Source of the DNA: Viscum album | Taxonomy: Eukaryota > Streptophyta > Magnoliopsida > Santalales > Viscaceae | NCBI GenBank assembly: GCA_963277665.1 | Contig: OY728158.1 | Coordinates: 595,596,818 to 595,660,817 of the forward strand | Direction: 5' to 3' | Length of the DNA: 64,000 nt | In this document: positions 46,851-58,150 of the stretch, piece after piece | Position numbering within the stretch: position 1 is the first letter of the stretch | Layout: every line of letters begins with the position of its first letter | Position numbers and translations under genes: made by a program | The notes under the pieces: generated by a model | Databases searched by the model: none | The model's input: the letters and a program-made list of their open reading frames with translations, nothing else | What the model was told of the DNA's origin: nothing

Positions 46851-47540
46851 AAGGGGGTGAATATTTAGTGGACCCATCAGTGTGGAGTATTTCTAAGAGT
46901 TGTTAGTGAGGTTGATGTCTACTTGGATTATGATTCTACAAGATAAATGGAATAGTTATACTAACTAATATGATGTCCTATGGGTTAGTATAGGATCTAT
47001 TTTGATTTCGGGATATTTGGTGTTTACCTATGGGTATCTTCATCTTTGACCCCATGAATAGGGAAACCCTACCCATTATTTAGATCACGATGCAATAGTT
47101 TACACCTTAAAGTGTTATAATTATTTTCTATTTGGTGATATATTTTCATCTACATGGGATACATGCTCCTTTTTTTATACATTCTACCAGTGAGTCTTGA
47201 ATATGTGGTAGATGCATCGGGTTTAATACTCACTAAACTTTAATTTTGTGATGGAGCATATCCTAGATAAGGGGAACATCATGGAAGATACTATCATTAG
47301 GAAGACTCATAGGTAATGAGTTCGAACATTTTATGAATAAAAATATCTAAGGATCATGATTTCTGAACAAAAGAGCTATGTGTTAGAGGGTCGAGAGGAT
47401 ATAAACCATGCCACTTTAGTCATTAACTCTTCATTGATAGACTAGGTAAATTCTATTTAGGATATATATTCAGATTGACTTATGATGTGGGGATGAATCA
47501 TGGGAGATAACCCTGTCCCGTGATGGTTTCAGGATGGGGA
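46851..47540 (+). pseudogene. Element A RNase H and linker
   Basis: WTHQCGVF (WT..C...F) near 46858 starts the domain. YLVFTYGYLHL-PHE (IAYASRQLKPHE) near 47010-47060 and HYLDHDAIVYTLKCYNYFLFGD (THDLELAAVVFALK.WRHYLYG) near 47073-47145 follow. The catalytic DAS Asp is not clearly present. The remainder to integrase is poorly conserved. Confidence 0.7.
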
Positions 47541-48330
47541 TGTGGTGATTTATGATCATGGTAGTTTGGTTGTCACTACTTCTTTGAGATATGATTTTAT
47601 TAGGGAATTTCATGCCTCATATTGGGAAGTGAATCTAGGGATGAACAAGATATACCATGATATCATATGTCATTTATTGCAGAAAATTACGAGGAAGGAT
47701 ATAGTGGGATTCATTACTCATTTCCTTACTCACCCAAGGATAAAGGAAGAGTACCAAAGACTAGGTGGATTACTTCAACCCCTTCTAGTGACCTTGTGTA
47801 AGTGGTTTGAGATGAACATGGATATAATCATTGGCTATCCAGGACTCTGAGGGGTCATAATGGGGTGTGAGTTTTAGTTTATTTACTGATGATGGTTGTC
47901 CTTTCCTATCTAGGGGAGGAAGTCAGTGGATGATTTGAGAATATTGTATGTAAGCGAGATAGTGTAGTTTCAAGGGGAAACTATGAGAATAATATCATAT
48001 CCAGATGCATGTTTTAAGTTTATATTCTTTTAATACCTATATAATACCATGTTGTCTCATCTGAATAAGAGTACTATGTGACACCCATAGAAAAATAGAT
48101 AGTTTGAGAGGATGATTCAGATTCATGAAGAAATTCTTAGGGAATTTGTTTTTGATTTTGGAAGATCATGGGACAAACTTACTTCCTTGGTAGAGTTTTT
48201 ATATAATAAAACCTTTAGGTTTTTATCTAGATTCACCCCTTTGAGGATCTTTACTATAGTTCATTCCACACACCACTGTGTTGGTTAGAGGTGGGTGAGT
48301 TAATAGTGATTGGGATAAGCTTAGTATAAG
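47541..48330 (+). pseudogene. Element A integrase
   Basis: 47542-47850 is open and begins at the zinc-binding region. EFHASYWEVNLGMNKIYHDI keeps the His pair, but the Cys pair is replaced (ITHFLTHPRIK for KC..CQ.VK). YQRLGGLLQPL and WFEMNMDIIIGYPG (WE.I.MDFI.GLP) give the first catalytic Asp. Near 48100-48210 FERMIQIHEEILREFVFDFG and SLVEFLYNKTF match the region containing the catalytic Glu. THHCVG-RW near 48270 corresponds to CRTPLCW. Stops and shifts separate the parts. Confidence 0.82.
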
Positions 48331-48539
48331 ATACCACTAACTGGGTACATTTTTTAAGGAATCAGTTTGTTACCATATAAAATAGGTGAAAATCATACGA
48401 TAGAATGAGGTAATGAACCTTAGAGTCCACCTTTTTCAACTAGGTATTATTATGGGTATAGACTTAATTGGGGTATCAATATCTAAGGAACAAGGGAAAT
48501 ATTTAACCGTGTCTTGTTAAACTATTAAAGATTTTATAT

Positions 48540-48830
48540 TGGATTGGAGGTGTGGATTACCAATAGTGTATGTTGTATTCCACTTGTTGAAGATCTGTAA
48601 GTACATGCTAGACTCAATGAACATGATCAGTGGTGGTGATATTGAGTTAGTGGTGGATGTATCATTTCAGGAGTGCTTGATGCCCATCCTGGACTAGAGC
48701 GAGAAGGTACTATAAGGTAACATGGTTCTTCTTGTCTAGGTATTTTGGAAACACAAACATATCTATGAGGATATATAAGAGTGGTAGTTGGATATGAAAG
48801 TTTAGTTTTTATATTTGTTTGATTAGGTTT
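48540..48830 (+). pseudogene. Element A chromodomain
   Basis: VYVVFHLLKICKYMLDS near 48558-48608 matches VHNVFHVS.LRKY..D, and GGDIELVVDVSFQECLMPIL follows. Then come EKVL, NMVLLV-VFWKHKHIYEDI and EW, the chromodomain pattern with an aromatic/VLW core. Several in-frame stops are present. It fixes element A as a chromovirus like element F. Confidence 0.75.
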
Positions 48831-48861
48831 CCTAGAGACACTTCTTGAGTATGTGAGTCCC

Positions 48862-48875
48862 TTAGAGGGGGAGTT
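48862..48875 (+). promoter_or_regulatory. Element A polypurine tract
   Basis: TTAGAGGGGGAGTT directly precedes TGTAATGAACC, the start of the 3' LTR. Confidence 0.75.
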
Positions 48876-51035
48876 TGTAATGAACCTTAAATTTTAGTTA
48901 TGAATTCAAAGATCATTTTTAGATTTGAAGTATTTAATCTTGGATATTTTGTGATGTTTTTGGGGGTTAAGTGTGCTCAAGAGGTATTCAGAGTAGGTTA
49001 CTAGGGCCACCCCCATATAATTTTATATAGAGAGGTATCAGGTACTCAATGTCATAGGAAATGGGCCTATAGGTCCAAGAGTCCCACTATCTAGCTGGCG
49101 AGGGTGTACAATATGGTCAATAGAGAAATGGGTACCTGATGCTAACTAAACGAGTACCTGGTGGGTTTTAGGTGATTTTAGGCATAATTTTGTAAATTAC
49201 CATAAAAATTCCATTTTATCATTTCTCTCCTCCTGTCTTGACCCCTACTTGATCTTAGACTAATTTTTGCATACTCATATGGATTCTGAATCTCCTACAA
49301 GATTTTCCCTTCTCTATTTGAAGTTATGTTTGTTACAGGGGTTCCCTCTTGGCGAGTCAAACCCCTATTATGATCTATTTATTCCATTATCTTACTATTT
49401 ATCTATTTTCTATGATAAATCCATAAATATAAGGGCATTTGGATGATTTTAGGGATTTATTGGTTTTATATTGAATCATAGGGAATGATTTGGGAAGTGT
49501 GCTTCCTTATGTTTGAGATAGGAATTTATTACCATGTTACAACATTTTTATATGGTGGTATGCATTTTCATGCATGTGAGTGGGTGAATTTACTTACATT
49601 GTTCCACTTTTTGTATTAAAGTGTCCTGATGGGTTCAAATTGGTGTAATAGACCCATTAGAGGGTAGTTATAGGTAAAATGGTTTGGGTATGGTGAAACC
49701 TCACATTGTTCCAAGGCTTGAGGTAGGGTTGTTTTCTTAGGTTAATTTCTCTTAGAGTGAGTTTTTCAGGTTTGGTTGAGGGTTGGATGACCATGTGGTT
49801 TAGTATCTGGGTATGGGTGATTAATTACATTAATTTTAAATGTATTGGGTGAATGAATAAGGTTAGTGTGATTAACCTATAGCGGTTGGATTGGGAGTAG
49901 CCTATGGGATTTCCTTATGGTTTCCTTATGTTTTTGAGGTCCTATTGGGACTAGTAGATTATTTTAGGGAATTAAATTACTACCAAATATTTCTATTGCA
50001 TGTTATATTATATGCTAATACTGATGATTGTGTGACCAAATCCCAACTAAGAGGATGGTGTCTCCTAATGGGATAGTATGAGATTGGGGATATTGATGCT
50101 TCCCTAAATAAGATGATTGAGCCCCAAGATAATGTTTATGTGTGACCCCCTCCCGAGTGAGAGGGTTCAGTCTGGGGATTTATGTAAAACTTTATGTATA
50201 AACTCTCTTGGGTGAGATGGTGTGGTCTGAGATTAGCATGGTACTTGATGTGTGACCTCCCATGAGTGAGAGGGTGTGGTCAAGAACTAAATATGGGATC
50301 TTATATGTGGCCTCTAATTGAATGAGAATGTGTTAGTCATGTTTCATGATGTACCAGTGGTATGAGATGGATTTTAATCTAGCTTGAAGATGAAGTAGGT
50401 GTGGTTGGGGTTCGTTATAGCCTGTTTGGAACACAATGACTTGACTGTGATACACACCTTCTTGATATTGTTTTATGTTAGTGTATATGCTCAAATATAC
50501 CACTTTACTTATGTCATGGATACATTGGTCGTTTCTTACAAGGTTTATTACTCAAACCCTATACGGGCACCCTGGTGTGCATACAAACTTTATTTTCTAA
50601 GATATACCAAGTATAAAGGACCCATATTAGGTAACTGAGTTTGTAGATCAAGTTAGGGATTAAAGGAGATTCCAATAAATATTATTGGATCTTTCAAACT
50701 TTTTCCTATTCATTATTTTATTATTTATATAGATCATGTTCATTAACCCATTATCTATAGGGATCCTTTTGATTACTATTATATGATGGAATTGTATCCC
50801 ATTTTTTATAATATTATGTATTTATATGGATGGATCCACCTATGTTCCTTTCTTATTTTATTTACCTACATAAATTATGTATATTATTGATATTTACATC
50901 ATATCTAGGGAATAGTTTCCTCATTGTATTACTTAGGACCTCATCGTTAGTCTAAAACCTCTTGTGTATGGGGAAAAAACATGAGTCCCTGTGGTTTAAT
51001 AATGCAGTATTAATTAACTGGGATAAAGAATTACA
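48876..51035 (+). repeat. Element A 3' LTR
   Basis: It starts TGTAATGAACC after the polypurine tract and ends near ACTGGGATAAAGAATTACA. Near 50925-50990 GACCTCATCGTTAGTC...CTCTTG...GGGGAAAAAACATGAG parallels the complement of F's LTR end (GCCCTCACTACTAGTC...CTCTGG...GGGAAATGCGCTTGAG), so A and F are related families. The array of GAGTGAGAGGG units lies at 50150-50330. The frames at 49891-50076 and 50399-50638 match nothing and are taken as chance. The right limit is inferred by analogy with F. Confidence 0.7.
50145..50340. repeat. ~55-bp tandem repeats in element A 3' LTR
   Basis: Four units with the core TGTGACCTCC-GAGTGAGAGGG-TGTGGTC have their GTGAGA steps near 50156, 50212, 50266 and 50322. 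They occupy the position corresponding to the 60- to 66-bp repeats of element F's LTR. Confidence 0.65.
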
Positions 51036-51338
51036 TGTTTGGTATATAAATTTAAATGTTTTATAGTTTTTGATGTGTTATTTAATATAATTCATATTTA
51101 TGTTATGTATCTTATGTATATTCATATGTATTGTGCAATTTATTTATTTTTTTATGTGTTCTATACTTCAAAATGTTTAGTGCAGTAGAAAAATGTTCTA
51201 TGTTAAATAAAATAACATGTGTTTTTTGTGTTTAATATTTTGTATGTGCTATAAATGTATGTTGTTTTTTATATCATGACAAAAAAAGATAATGTTTTTG
51301 TTGTTTATAAATAATTGTAGTTACATTTTTGTGGGGGT
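51036..51338. other. AT-rich spacer, nothing recognised
   Basis: T-rich sequence with many TTTATGT and TATGT steps; no gene or repeat family recognised. Confidence 0.5.
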
Positions 51339-52385
51339 TGACGCATGCCTGTCGTAGGGTGTAGAAAAACAATTTTTAAATTTCTTAAGTGTAGTCTAGT
51401 GATTAACCCAAGGAAGTATCCAGAAGAGGAGCACACACAAAATCAATTTGTCACTTTAAAATGAGGGTAAAAATGTTGTGTTTTTGAAATGAAATTTGAA
51501 ATTAAAATGATTGAAAAACTATGATATTAAAAAGGTTGATTAGGTTGGGGTTGGTTTTCTAATTGTAATGCTATCCTTGTTCAATTTAATTCAATCCTCT
51601 TCTTCTTTGTTGATTAAAGTGAGTTTCCACAATCGTTTCCTCTCATTTCCTTGGTGAAATTATGATGGTGAGAGAAAACCTTACCAAGATCTCGGTTTGG
51701 TCAAATCTCCTTCCATGTGTAAAATAGTTGTATTGAATATACTTAATTGAAATGGACAATACCTAATAAGGGTTTTTTTATCTCAAACAATCAAGAACAT
51801 TCACTACACTATTTTCACATACTGACCATCGTCAAGTACTTCACCACTAATCCCTAGTTTATTCCATTGTATACAAAACATAAATTAGTGGAGGGAGATA
51901 ATGATTATTTTACCAAGGAAAAAATAAATAACGGAATTAAAATACAAGAAAGATCAAACTTGATAATAAAATCTGCTATATTAAATTGAAAACAAATTTG
52001 AAGAAGAAAGAAATTTCATTCAATTACTTCCAAGAACTCAGGCATTACAAAATAGAAAACCAACCCTTCCCCAATCACTCTAAATGTTTACCCCACCATG
52101 GTAAGGGTAATAGATATGAATGGGAAAGAAAAAGGCATTACAAAACTATGAAAAATTAAATAAATAAAAGAGAAAGACGAAAAGTTCTCCTCTTGGGTGC
52201 CCTAGAAGGAATGGGATGGAATGAGAGATGCTTTGGGAGGGTGGAGCTCTCCTCCTTTTATAGTCATAATTTTTCCCCCGAATGATAACGCGTTTTAGCC
52301 CCATTAAATGACATATTAACGCATTCATCCCTTCTTGAATGCTGTTCATAATTCTCTTGGTCGTTTCCCTTAAAAATCTCAGCGG
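51339..52385 (-). mobile_element. LTR-like segment with minus-strand promoter
   Basis: The segment runs from TGACGCATGCCTGTCGTAGGG to the AG at 52382. On the minus strand it carries CTATAAAAGGAGGAGAGCTCC (TATA box at 52256-52264), followed by a long untranslated stretch ending in CCCTACGACAGGCATGCGTCA. The style (TATA with a GC-rich start region, then AT-rich noncoding sequence) is that of a plant retrotransposon LTR, but no paired copy, primer site or coding region was found. It may be a solo LTR. No terminal duplication was identified. Confidence 0.4.
52256..52264 (-). promoter_or_regulatory. Minus-strand TATA box
   Basis: CTATAAAAG followed by GAGGAGAGCTCCACCC on the minus strand, a strong plant TATA context in otherwise AT-rich DNA. 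Confidence 0.55.
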
Positions 52386-52387
52386 AT

Positions 52388-52735
52388 TTGGACATTTATG
52401 ACGAGAGTTATGATAGTTTTACTCTGAGCATTTATTCTGTCCAGTCAGACTCACCAAATCGCAAACCTCTAGATTATGATGCTTTAATTACCCTTACAAT
52501 AGACAATTCTCACAGACTTCCCTTCATGAAAGATGTTATAAAACTCCTTGCTCGTCCACCCACTGAATATCACAACTATTGGGCCCAACAAGGATTATTT
52601 ATGGACCCCACACAAAAAATTGGCAGAACTGTAAATAGTTTTCGTGAGACAACTTGTGAGCTTCTTTTGAGCTTCCATATGGTCGATCCAGCTTTTGGTC
52701 CAAAAATAGTAAATGAATCCCTAGATGTTTAGAAT
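52388..52735 (+). CDS. Unrecognised 114-codon open frame, possible terminal exon
   Basis: The frame runs without a stop from about 52382 to a TAG ending at 52735. It has no good ATG at its start; it follows a pyrimidine-rich stretch and AAAAATCTCAG, a plausible splice acceptor, so it could be the last exon of a gene or a captured exon. The protein contains PNRKPLDYDALITLTIDN, LARPPTEYHNYWAQQGLF and RETTCELLLSFHMVDPAFGP. It has balanced composition, unlike the Ile/Lys/Phe-rich chance frames nearby. I recognise no family and see no transposon domain. It is the best candidate in the window for non-transposon coding sequence. Confidence 0.4.
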
Positions 52736-55700
52736 ATTTAAAATAAATAATTTTTCAATTTGTATTAGCATAGATAATGTTATGTCCAAACTACAGAAAT
52801 AATTTAAAACTGTTAAAAATCTGAAATGGCCCATTTTTACTATCCAGCTCAAAATAACACCAATATCATAAAAATGAAGCAATTCATAATATAGTAATAC
52901 TTTTGTGGGTTTATAAAAATTAAATTCAATTTAAATTTAATTGAAAATGTTTTCTCTATCATGGGTCATCCATTTTATGTTTTCAAACTAGTGTGAAGTT
53001 CAAGAGAAGTAGTTGGAGCATAGTTCTTATAGGTGTAGATCCAGAATAGAAGTCAGAATGGCTCAAAAATATATTCATTTTTTGTTTAAATATATTTTAT
53101 ACCTTTATTTTATTTATTTTAAAGTTTCTTATTTTAAAAATTTATATAGTTAATTTTTAATTAATAATAATTTAAATTTATAAGTTTTTTTAAATTCAAT
53201 TTTTATAGAAGTAAACATTTATGGGTTTCATACTCGATGATTATAGAATAATGATTATATTTCTTCATTTTATTTCATGTTCATGTTTTTTAATCATTTT
53301 ATTCTAAGATTAATTTTTTTATAATGATTTCTTTAGACAAAAAAATGAATAGTGGGTATTTATTTTCAAATAGTTCATCTAAAGGTTGAGGATTATAATT
53401 AAAAGTATAATTAATTATAATATTAAAAAATTTAAAGGTTTTTTGGTTTGATCCTCATTAGATATTGAGAATTAATTTATTAAAATATTTTTTTATTATG
53501 AGATGCTATAGGTTTATAGTTAGAAATATGTAATAACATGTTAATTCTTGGACACACATCTCATATTACAAGAGAATAATTGGGAATGTGAGGAAAGAAT
53601 GAGATCCTATTGGTAGATGTTTTTCTCTGGGGATGCTGAATAAAATTTCTCAAGGTTGATAAGTCCCATGATTTAGATTTTGTAATGACCCTCATGTAAT
53701 GTGATGCATATTGTTTTTGGAAATGGAATTTCCAATTTCATTATGTTGGTTTGGATTTTTTATTTTATTTGATTAAAATATCATGTTTTTTCAATTTATA
53801 AATTTATTAAACAATAGTATTATCTAGGTGTTGGTATGGGAATCACCTGGGAGATGGTTGGGATGAGGTATGGATTCTCATTTGGTTTAATTATTATAGG
53901 TTGGTGTTAGTTTATTAATAGTGAAACATTGAAATATTATCATATTATATTAATTATTATATTGAGTATAAATTTAATGAAATGTGAATTCATATGTATT
54001 TTAGGTATATATTGATATGTATGAGTGGTATAGCTAGTTTTAGTGTTTATTTTTTGGAATTCAGGTCATAAAAGATGAAAAATTGAAAATGAATGGTTTG
54101 TTGTTTGAAAAGGAAAATTTAGATGCATAGTTATATAACCCTCCATTTAATTCTAAGTATTGATTCACAATTTGATGAAAAGTTATATAACCATGCAATA
54201 AAATTTCACAACCTATAAAAATTTGAATTTTTTGGGATTTTATTATTTTTTAAATACATTCCATTTCATATATAGGATTAGTGGGGTTGATTTGGAACCC
54301 TTCACTTGATTTTCTTCTCCATACTTTAATAATAAATTAATTTTTTGACCATTTGTGTAAGTGTTCATCCCTTAGTGAGGTTAAAGTGATCTTGGTGGTT
54401 TTCATTAGTTCTCTTCATCATTCAGTGACTATTCCTATAAACCTCCATTTTTATAATTTTTTTAGATTCTTTAGACTCTTTATTTAGGTTTGAATCAAAT
54501 AATAATTCTTTATGATTACCACTTATATAATATGAGGTAAGTGGTTATTATCACATTTCATTGATATATTTCTGTGTTATGTGTGGTGATGTTTGTAGGG
54601 AGAGATATTTAGACAAATAGAACTAAATAAAGGGTCATTGGTATTCAGAAATGGAGTTTTTTCTGATAGGGACTACATGGGACATGGTGAACGTTTCTCC
54701 AAGTCAAATCATAAATTTGTTTTCTTGGAGATCATGTCATCCTTTTTTCCTTATATTGTAAATGTGAAAAAATACAATGAAAATGTTTTGGGATTAAAAA
54801 AAATATATGAATGGGTGAACATGGTGTCATGTGACCTTGATATAGGGTTGGATAAGAGTTAGGAATGACAACACACCACCAATGGTTTCTTATGTCAAAG
54901 GAAGATGTGGTTAAACCTAAAAAATAATGTCCAAAGATCTTGATTGTGTCCAATGTTAGGGAAATGAAAAAAGTTCACTACTCTTGGCAGATTTATTCTC
55001 TATTAGACATGTTATAGGGTATTAGGTAAATTGAAAAAGCGATTGGTTAATCAATATGTGATATAAATGAGGTTTGGAAATGGGATTTTCAAGTGATATA
55101 TTAGTTTATATCTCTTTTGATAATGTATATTTTATTGATATTTAATTAGATAAAAAATATCTAAGGGGTATGCGGGGGTTTTTTCGTGATGAGATATGTA
55201 GAAACCCATATTTTTGAAGTTTAAACCTTTAAAATAATTAAAATAATATTTTATAGAAGCTTTATTGATCATTTTTTATTGAATTAGATTAATAGATTCT
55301 ATAATATAATATATTATTATTATTCTATGTGTATGAGTTTGTAAAGAATCATCATTTCCTCCCAAATAAATCCTCTTATAGAAAAAATCACACTGTAATT
55401 GCATCCAGAATGGGAGATTTAATCTAGGGGTGGGATAATCTTGGTTTACAATTCCAATCCCAAGCCAGACCCATCATGGCTATTTTATTTAATAATAAAT
55501 ATATAAATAATTATTAAATTAATATATATTCAAAACCCCAATCCACCTATATTTAACCTTTATTAACCCTCTCAATTAGGGGTTATTTTTATTTTAAATA
55601 AAATGTAATTAATTATTGGAAGAGAGAACTTGGGGGGAACTCAATATTCAATGCCAATGACTACATTATTCATGGAAGTGTTAAAAAAACTCAGTGTGGG

Positions 55701-56199
55701 TGTGATTGAAATCAATTAATGATACAAAAATCAAGGAAATGAAATTTATTTTGGTACTTTTCTCTATTATTTTTAATTTTTATGTCAATTCCAAGATCTA
55801 TTATCTTTTTTTTGATTTATTAGCCTAATTAAATATCCCCATAATTTTATTCATTCAATATATGGTTGGAATTTTTGATTATCCATGGATTCTTGATCAT
55901 TAGAAGATCTATGCTATATTAATAGTGGTTAGATCATTACACCATACACTAAAATCCCTATTTTACCTATATACAATCTAAGTTTCTGTACACTCTCATC
56001 ACCAACTCTCTCCATGGCCCACAGTTTAACAAAATTGACCTATAATGATAAATGATGAGAATTAGATCTTGAAAAGGGTGGATTTGATCATGATATTAGA
56101 GGAATGGATATCATGATATGATTAATGACCATTTATGGGTGGATAGATTTGTGTTGGAATGGGTACCTAGAGGGAAGTTACATTTTGGGGTGTTTGGAG
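52736..56199. other. AT-rich sequence, no gene seen
   Basis: No conserved motif is visible on either strand. The longest frames (for example 54638-54862) give low-complexity proteins. TGTAATGACCC near 53686 resembles an LTR start but has no partner. Confidence 0.5.
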
Positions 56200-58150
56200 T
56201 GCGTTAAAAAAAATTTGCGACCAGTGTTTTCTGAAAAAGGAAAGTAGGTGAAGGCCATTCAAGGTGAGATGATGTTGATTAGGTTGGATATGGTAGTTTA
56301 GGCATGATTAAAGGTGTGATTATTAGTGATGGTATATTTTCTAGTGGATTGGTAGATATAGAGGTCAAATACATGATCACATGACATGTGATCATGATCC
56401 ATACATCGTGTATCATGATGGCGGTGGTGGATATGGTTTTAGAGCATGTTAAATACCACATAAGGTATACCTTCAATGTATACACTATGAGTTCCTAGGT
56501 CACCTAGATCAGTGTGTAAATATTGTATATTCCTAGACATCTATTTTAACCCACACCCACGTGGTCCAATGGATACACTTTTTAATTTGGATCCACATGA
56601 CTCAACCGATTAGTGGTACACATTGAGTGATCCTTTTGTCTATACACATAGTACACCACTCTTTGGATATACATTTTGAACCCTATATAACTCTGGTTGT
56701 AGAGGTACACATTAAGTATCCATGAGGGTATTACATTTCATGTATACTATCATACATTATATGTATGTTGACCCTCACATGACATGTGTATGGAAGTACA
56801 TGACCAAAATAATATCAAAGGGCTACACGAGGTTCCCCACCCAATGTGAATTTTTGCAACTTTACGACCACGATGATTTTCATATATTATTTCCAAGGAC
56901 TCAGATTTAGGAACAGGAGTACTCTATATTGAATAATTTTATATGTAGAACATGATGGTAAGTCCTTCTTTGAAATAAAATATGATACATGAGTTAATTT
57001 AGGTAGTTTAGTTCCTTAGATTTATAGGACATATGATTTGGTTCTAATGAAGTGATTAGAGTGAGAATGGGGTTAAGAACTCCCCTGGAAACATACTAAT
57101 GATAGGTCATAGGTCCATAAAATTATTCTAAGAGTTCATCAGTCACCCAAATACTCAGGGAATGAGTACTTTAGATAATAAATGGGGTATGTACTCCATT
57201 ATCCTTGACAAGGAATGGGTCCCCCAAATGACATGTTGAGTTAGGAACATTCCCACTTTTACATGGCACAAATCCTCTATCCATGGAGTCAGTTACTCCC
57301 TTATCTATAATGATAAACTTGATGAGACTTGGATCTTTTACTAGGATTGGTTACCACCTTGACCGATACTCACCCCTTGGTAAGGAATGAGTCCTACAAT
57401 AAAGTTTCAGAGGGGTGATATGGGTTACAAATCTAGGTAGATCAGATTATTAGGTTTCTTGTTGTGGATGACCCTTCTATAGGAAGGTTCTATAGAGATA
57501 TGTACTCTTTAATGTATTTAGTTCTCTACTATTAAATAATATCATAGCTATCATTTCCATAATAGTCTTGGTTTGATTGATCTTTCCCTATATTATTTTT
57601 TGTTTTGGTGAGTCCCAATGAATATGTATATAATCACCCACACATAGTTAATTCACCCTTACATGACATGTCTTATACAGATGAAGGAAATTTCAATGGT
57701 GATCTCAGTGAACATGGTATCAATTGAGAGAGAGCTTAGTGGTATCTGAAGGTGTATGAAATTGGAGAATTTTATGTTCTATAGTTGTGTGTTAGAGAGT
57801 CATCATCATTTATAGTTTCCTATGTTGGTTTAATTTCAAATATTAGGATTCTATTTATTTCTATTACTTTATGTTGTTGCATTATGTTATACTCTATGGA
57901 TAGTTAGTATGTGTTGTATAAATTTTATATATTATAGTTGATCATATTTTCTACTACTAATTGTTATATATAATGTGGATACATGTGGTTTTGAACAAGT
58001 ACATTAGTATAATTCATTAAATGTTGTTTATATTTCTACTTAGTGTAATTAACTATCCTTTAGAATTTTAGAGGTGAGATTATGGTGGTACCCTTAACTT
58101 ACTACTAGATCAAGAAAGGGTTTGATGGGTTGGGTCATGTCAAAGTAGTA
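56200..58150 (+). mobile_element. Probable relic LTR related to elements A and F
   Basis: Three things support this. Repeated TACACATTGAGTG/TACACACT-type near-palindromes lie at 56400-56780, like the ACGT-core motifs of F's LTR. GGAATGAGTAC and GGAATGGGTCC steps at 57160-57400 recall the tandem LTR repeats. CTTACTACTAG followed by GGGTCATGTCA near 58100-58140 recalls CCCTCACTACTAG...GGCCATGTGACC at the LTR end. Similarity is low and the ends are not found, so this is tentative. Confidence 0.3.
56372..56396. repeat. Perfect 12-bp inverted repeat with one-base centre
   Basis: CATGATCACATG, A, CATGTGATCATG. The arms pair without mismatch. Confidence 0.95.

Larger units (their letters stand above)
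8358..51035 (+). mobile_element. Element A: old Tekay/Del-type Ty3/gypsy chromovirus, split by later insertions
   Basis: Plus-strand fragments of one element appear in the order expected for Ty3/gypsy. These are gag (8358-8686 and 32798-33457), protease (35022-35659), RT and RNase H (45846-47260), integrase (47540-48320), chromodomain (48560-48820), polypurine tract (48862-48875) and 3' LTR (48876-51035). Gaps between fragments are exactly filled by insertions B, E and F, two of which have clear target duplications. The protein motifs and a C-terminal chromodomain place it in the chromovirus lineage. The 5' LTR and primer-binding site are not seen. Every domain has stops, so it is dead. Confidence 0.8.

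Noticed and set aside
52146..52349. Minus-strand 67-codon gene
   Set aside because: The frame runs through the TATA box and untranslated start region of an LTR-like promoter; the peptide has no family features.
53680..53700. Start of another LTR (TGTAATGACCC)
   Set aside because: Only the first bases resemble element A's LTR start; there is no polypurine tract before it and no similar sequence after it.
54638..54862. 74-codon gene
   Set aside because: No ATG-linked conserved motif, no similarity to known domains, and an equally long antisense frame overlaps it.
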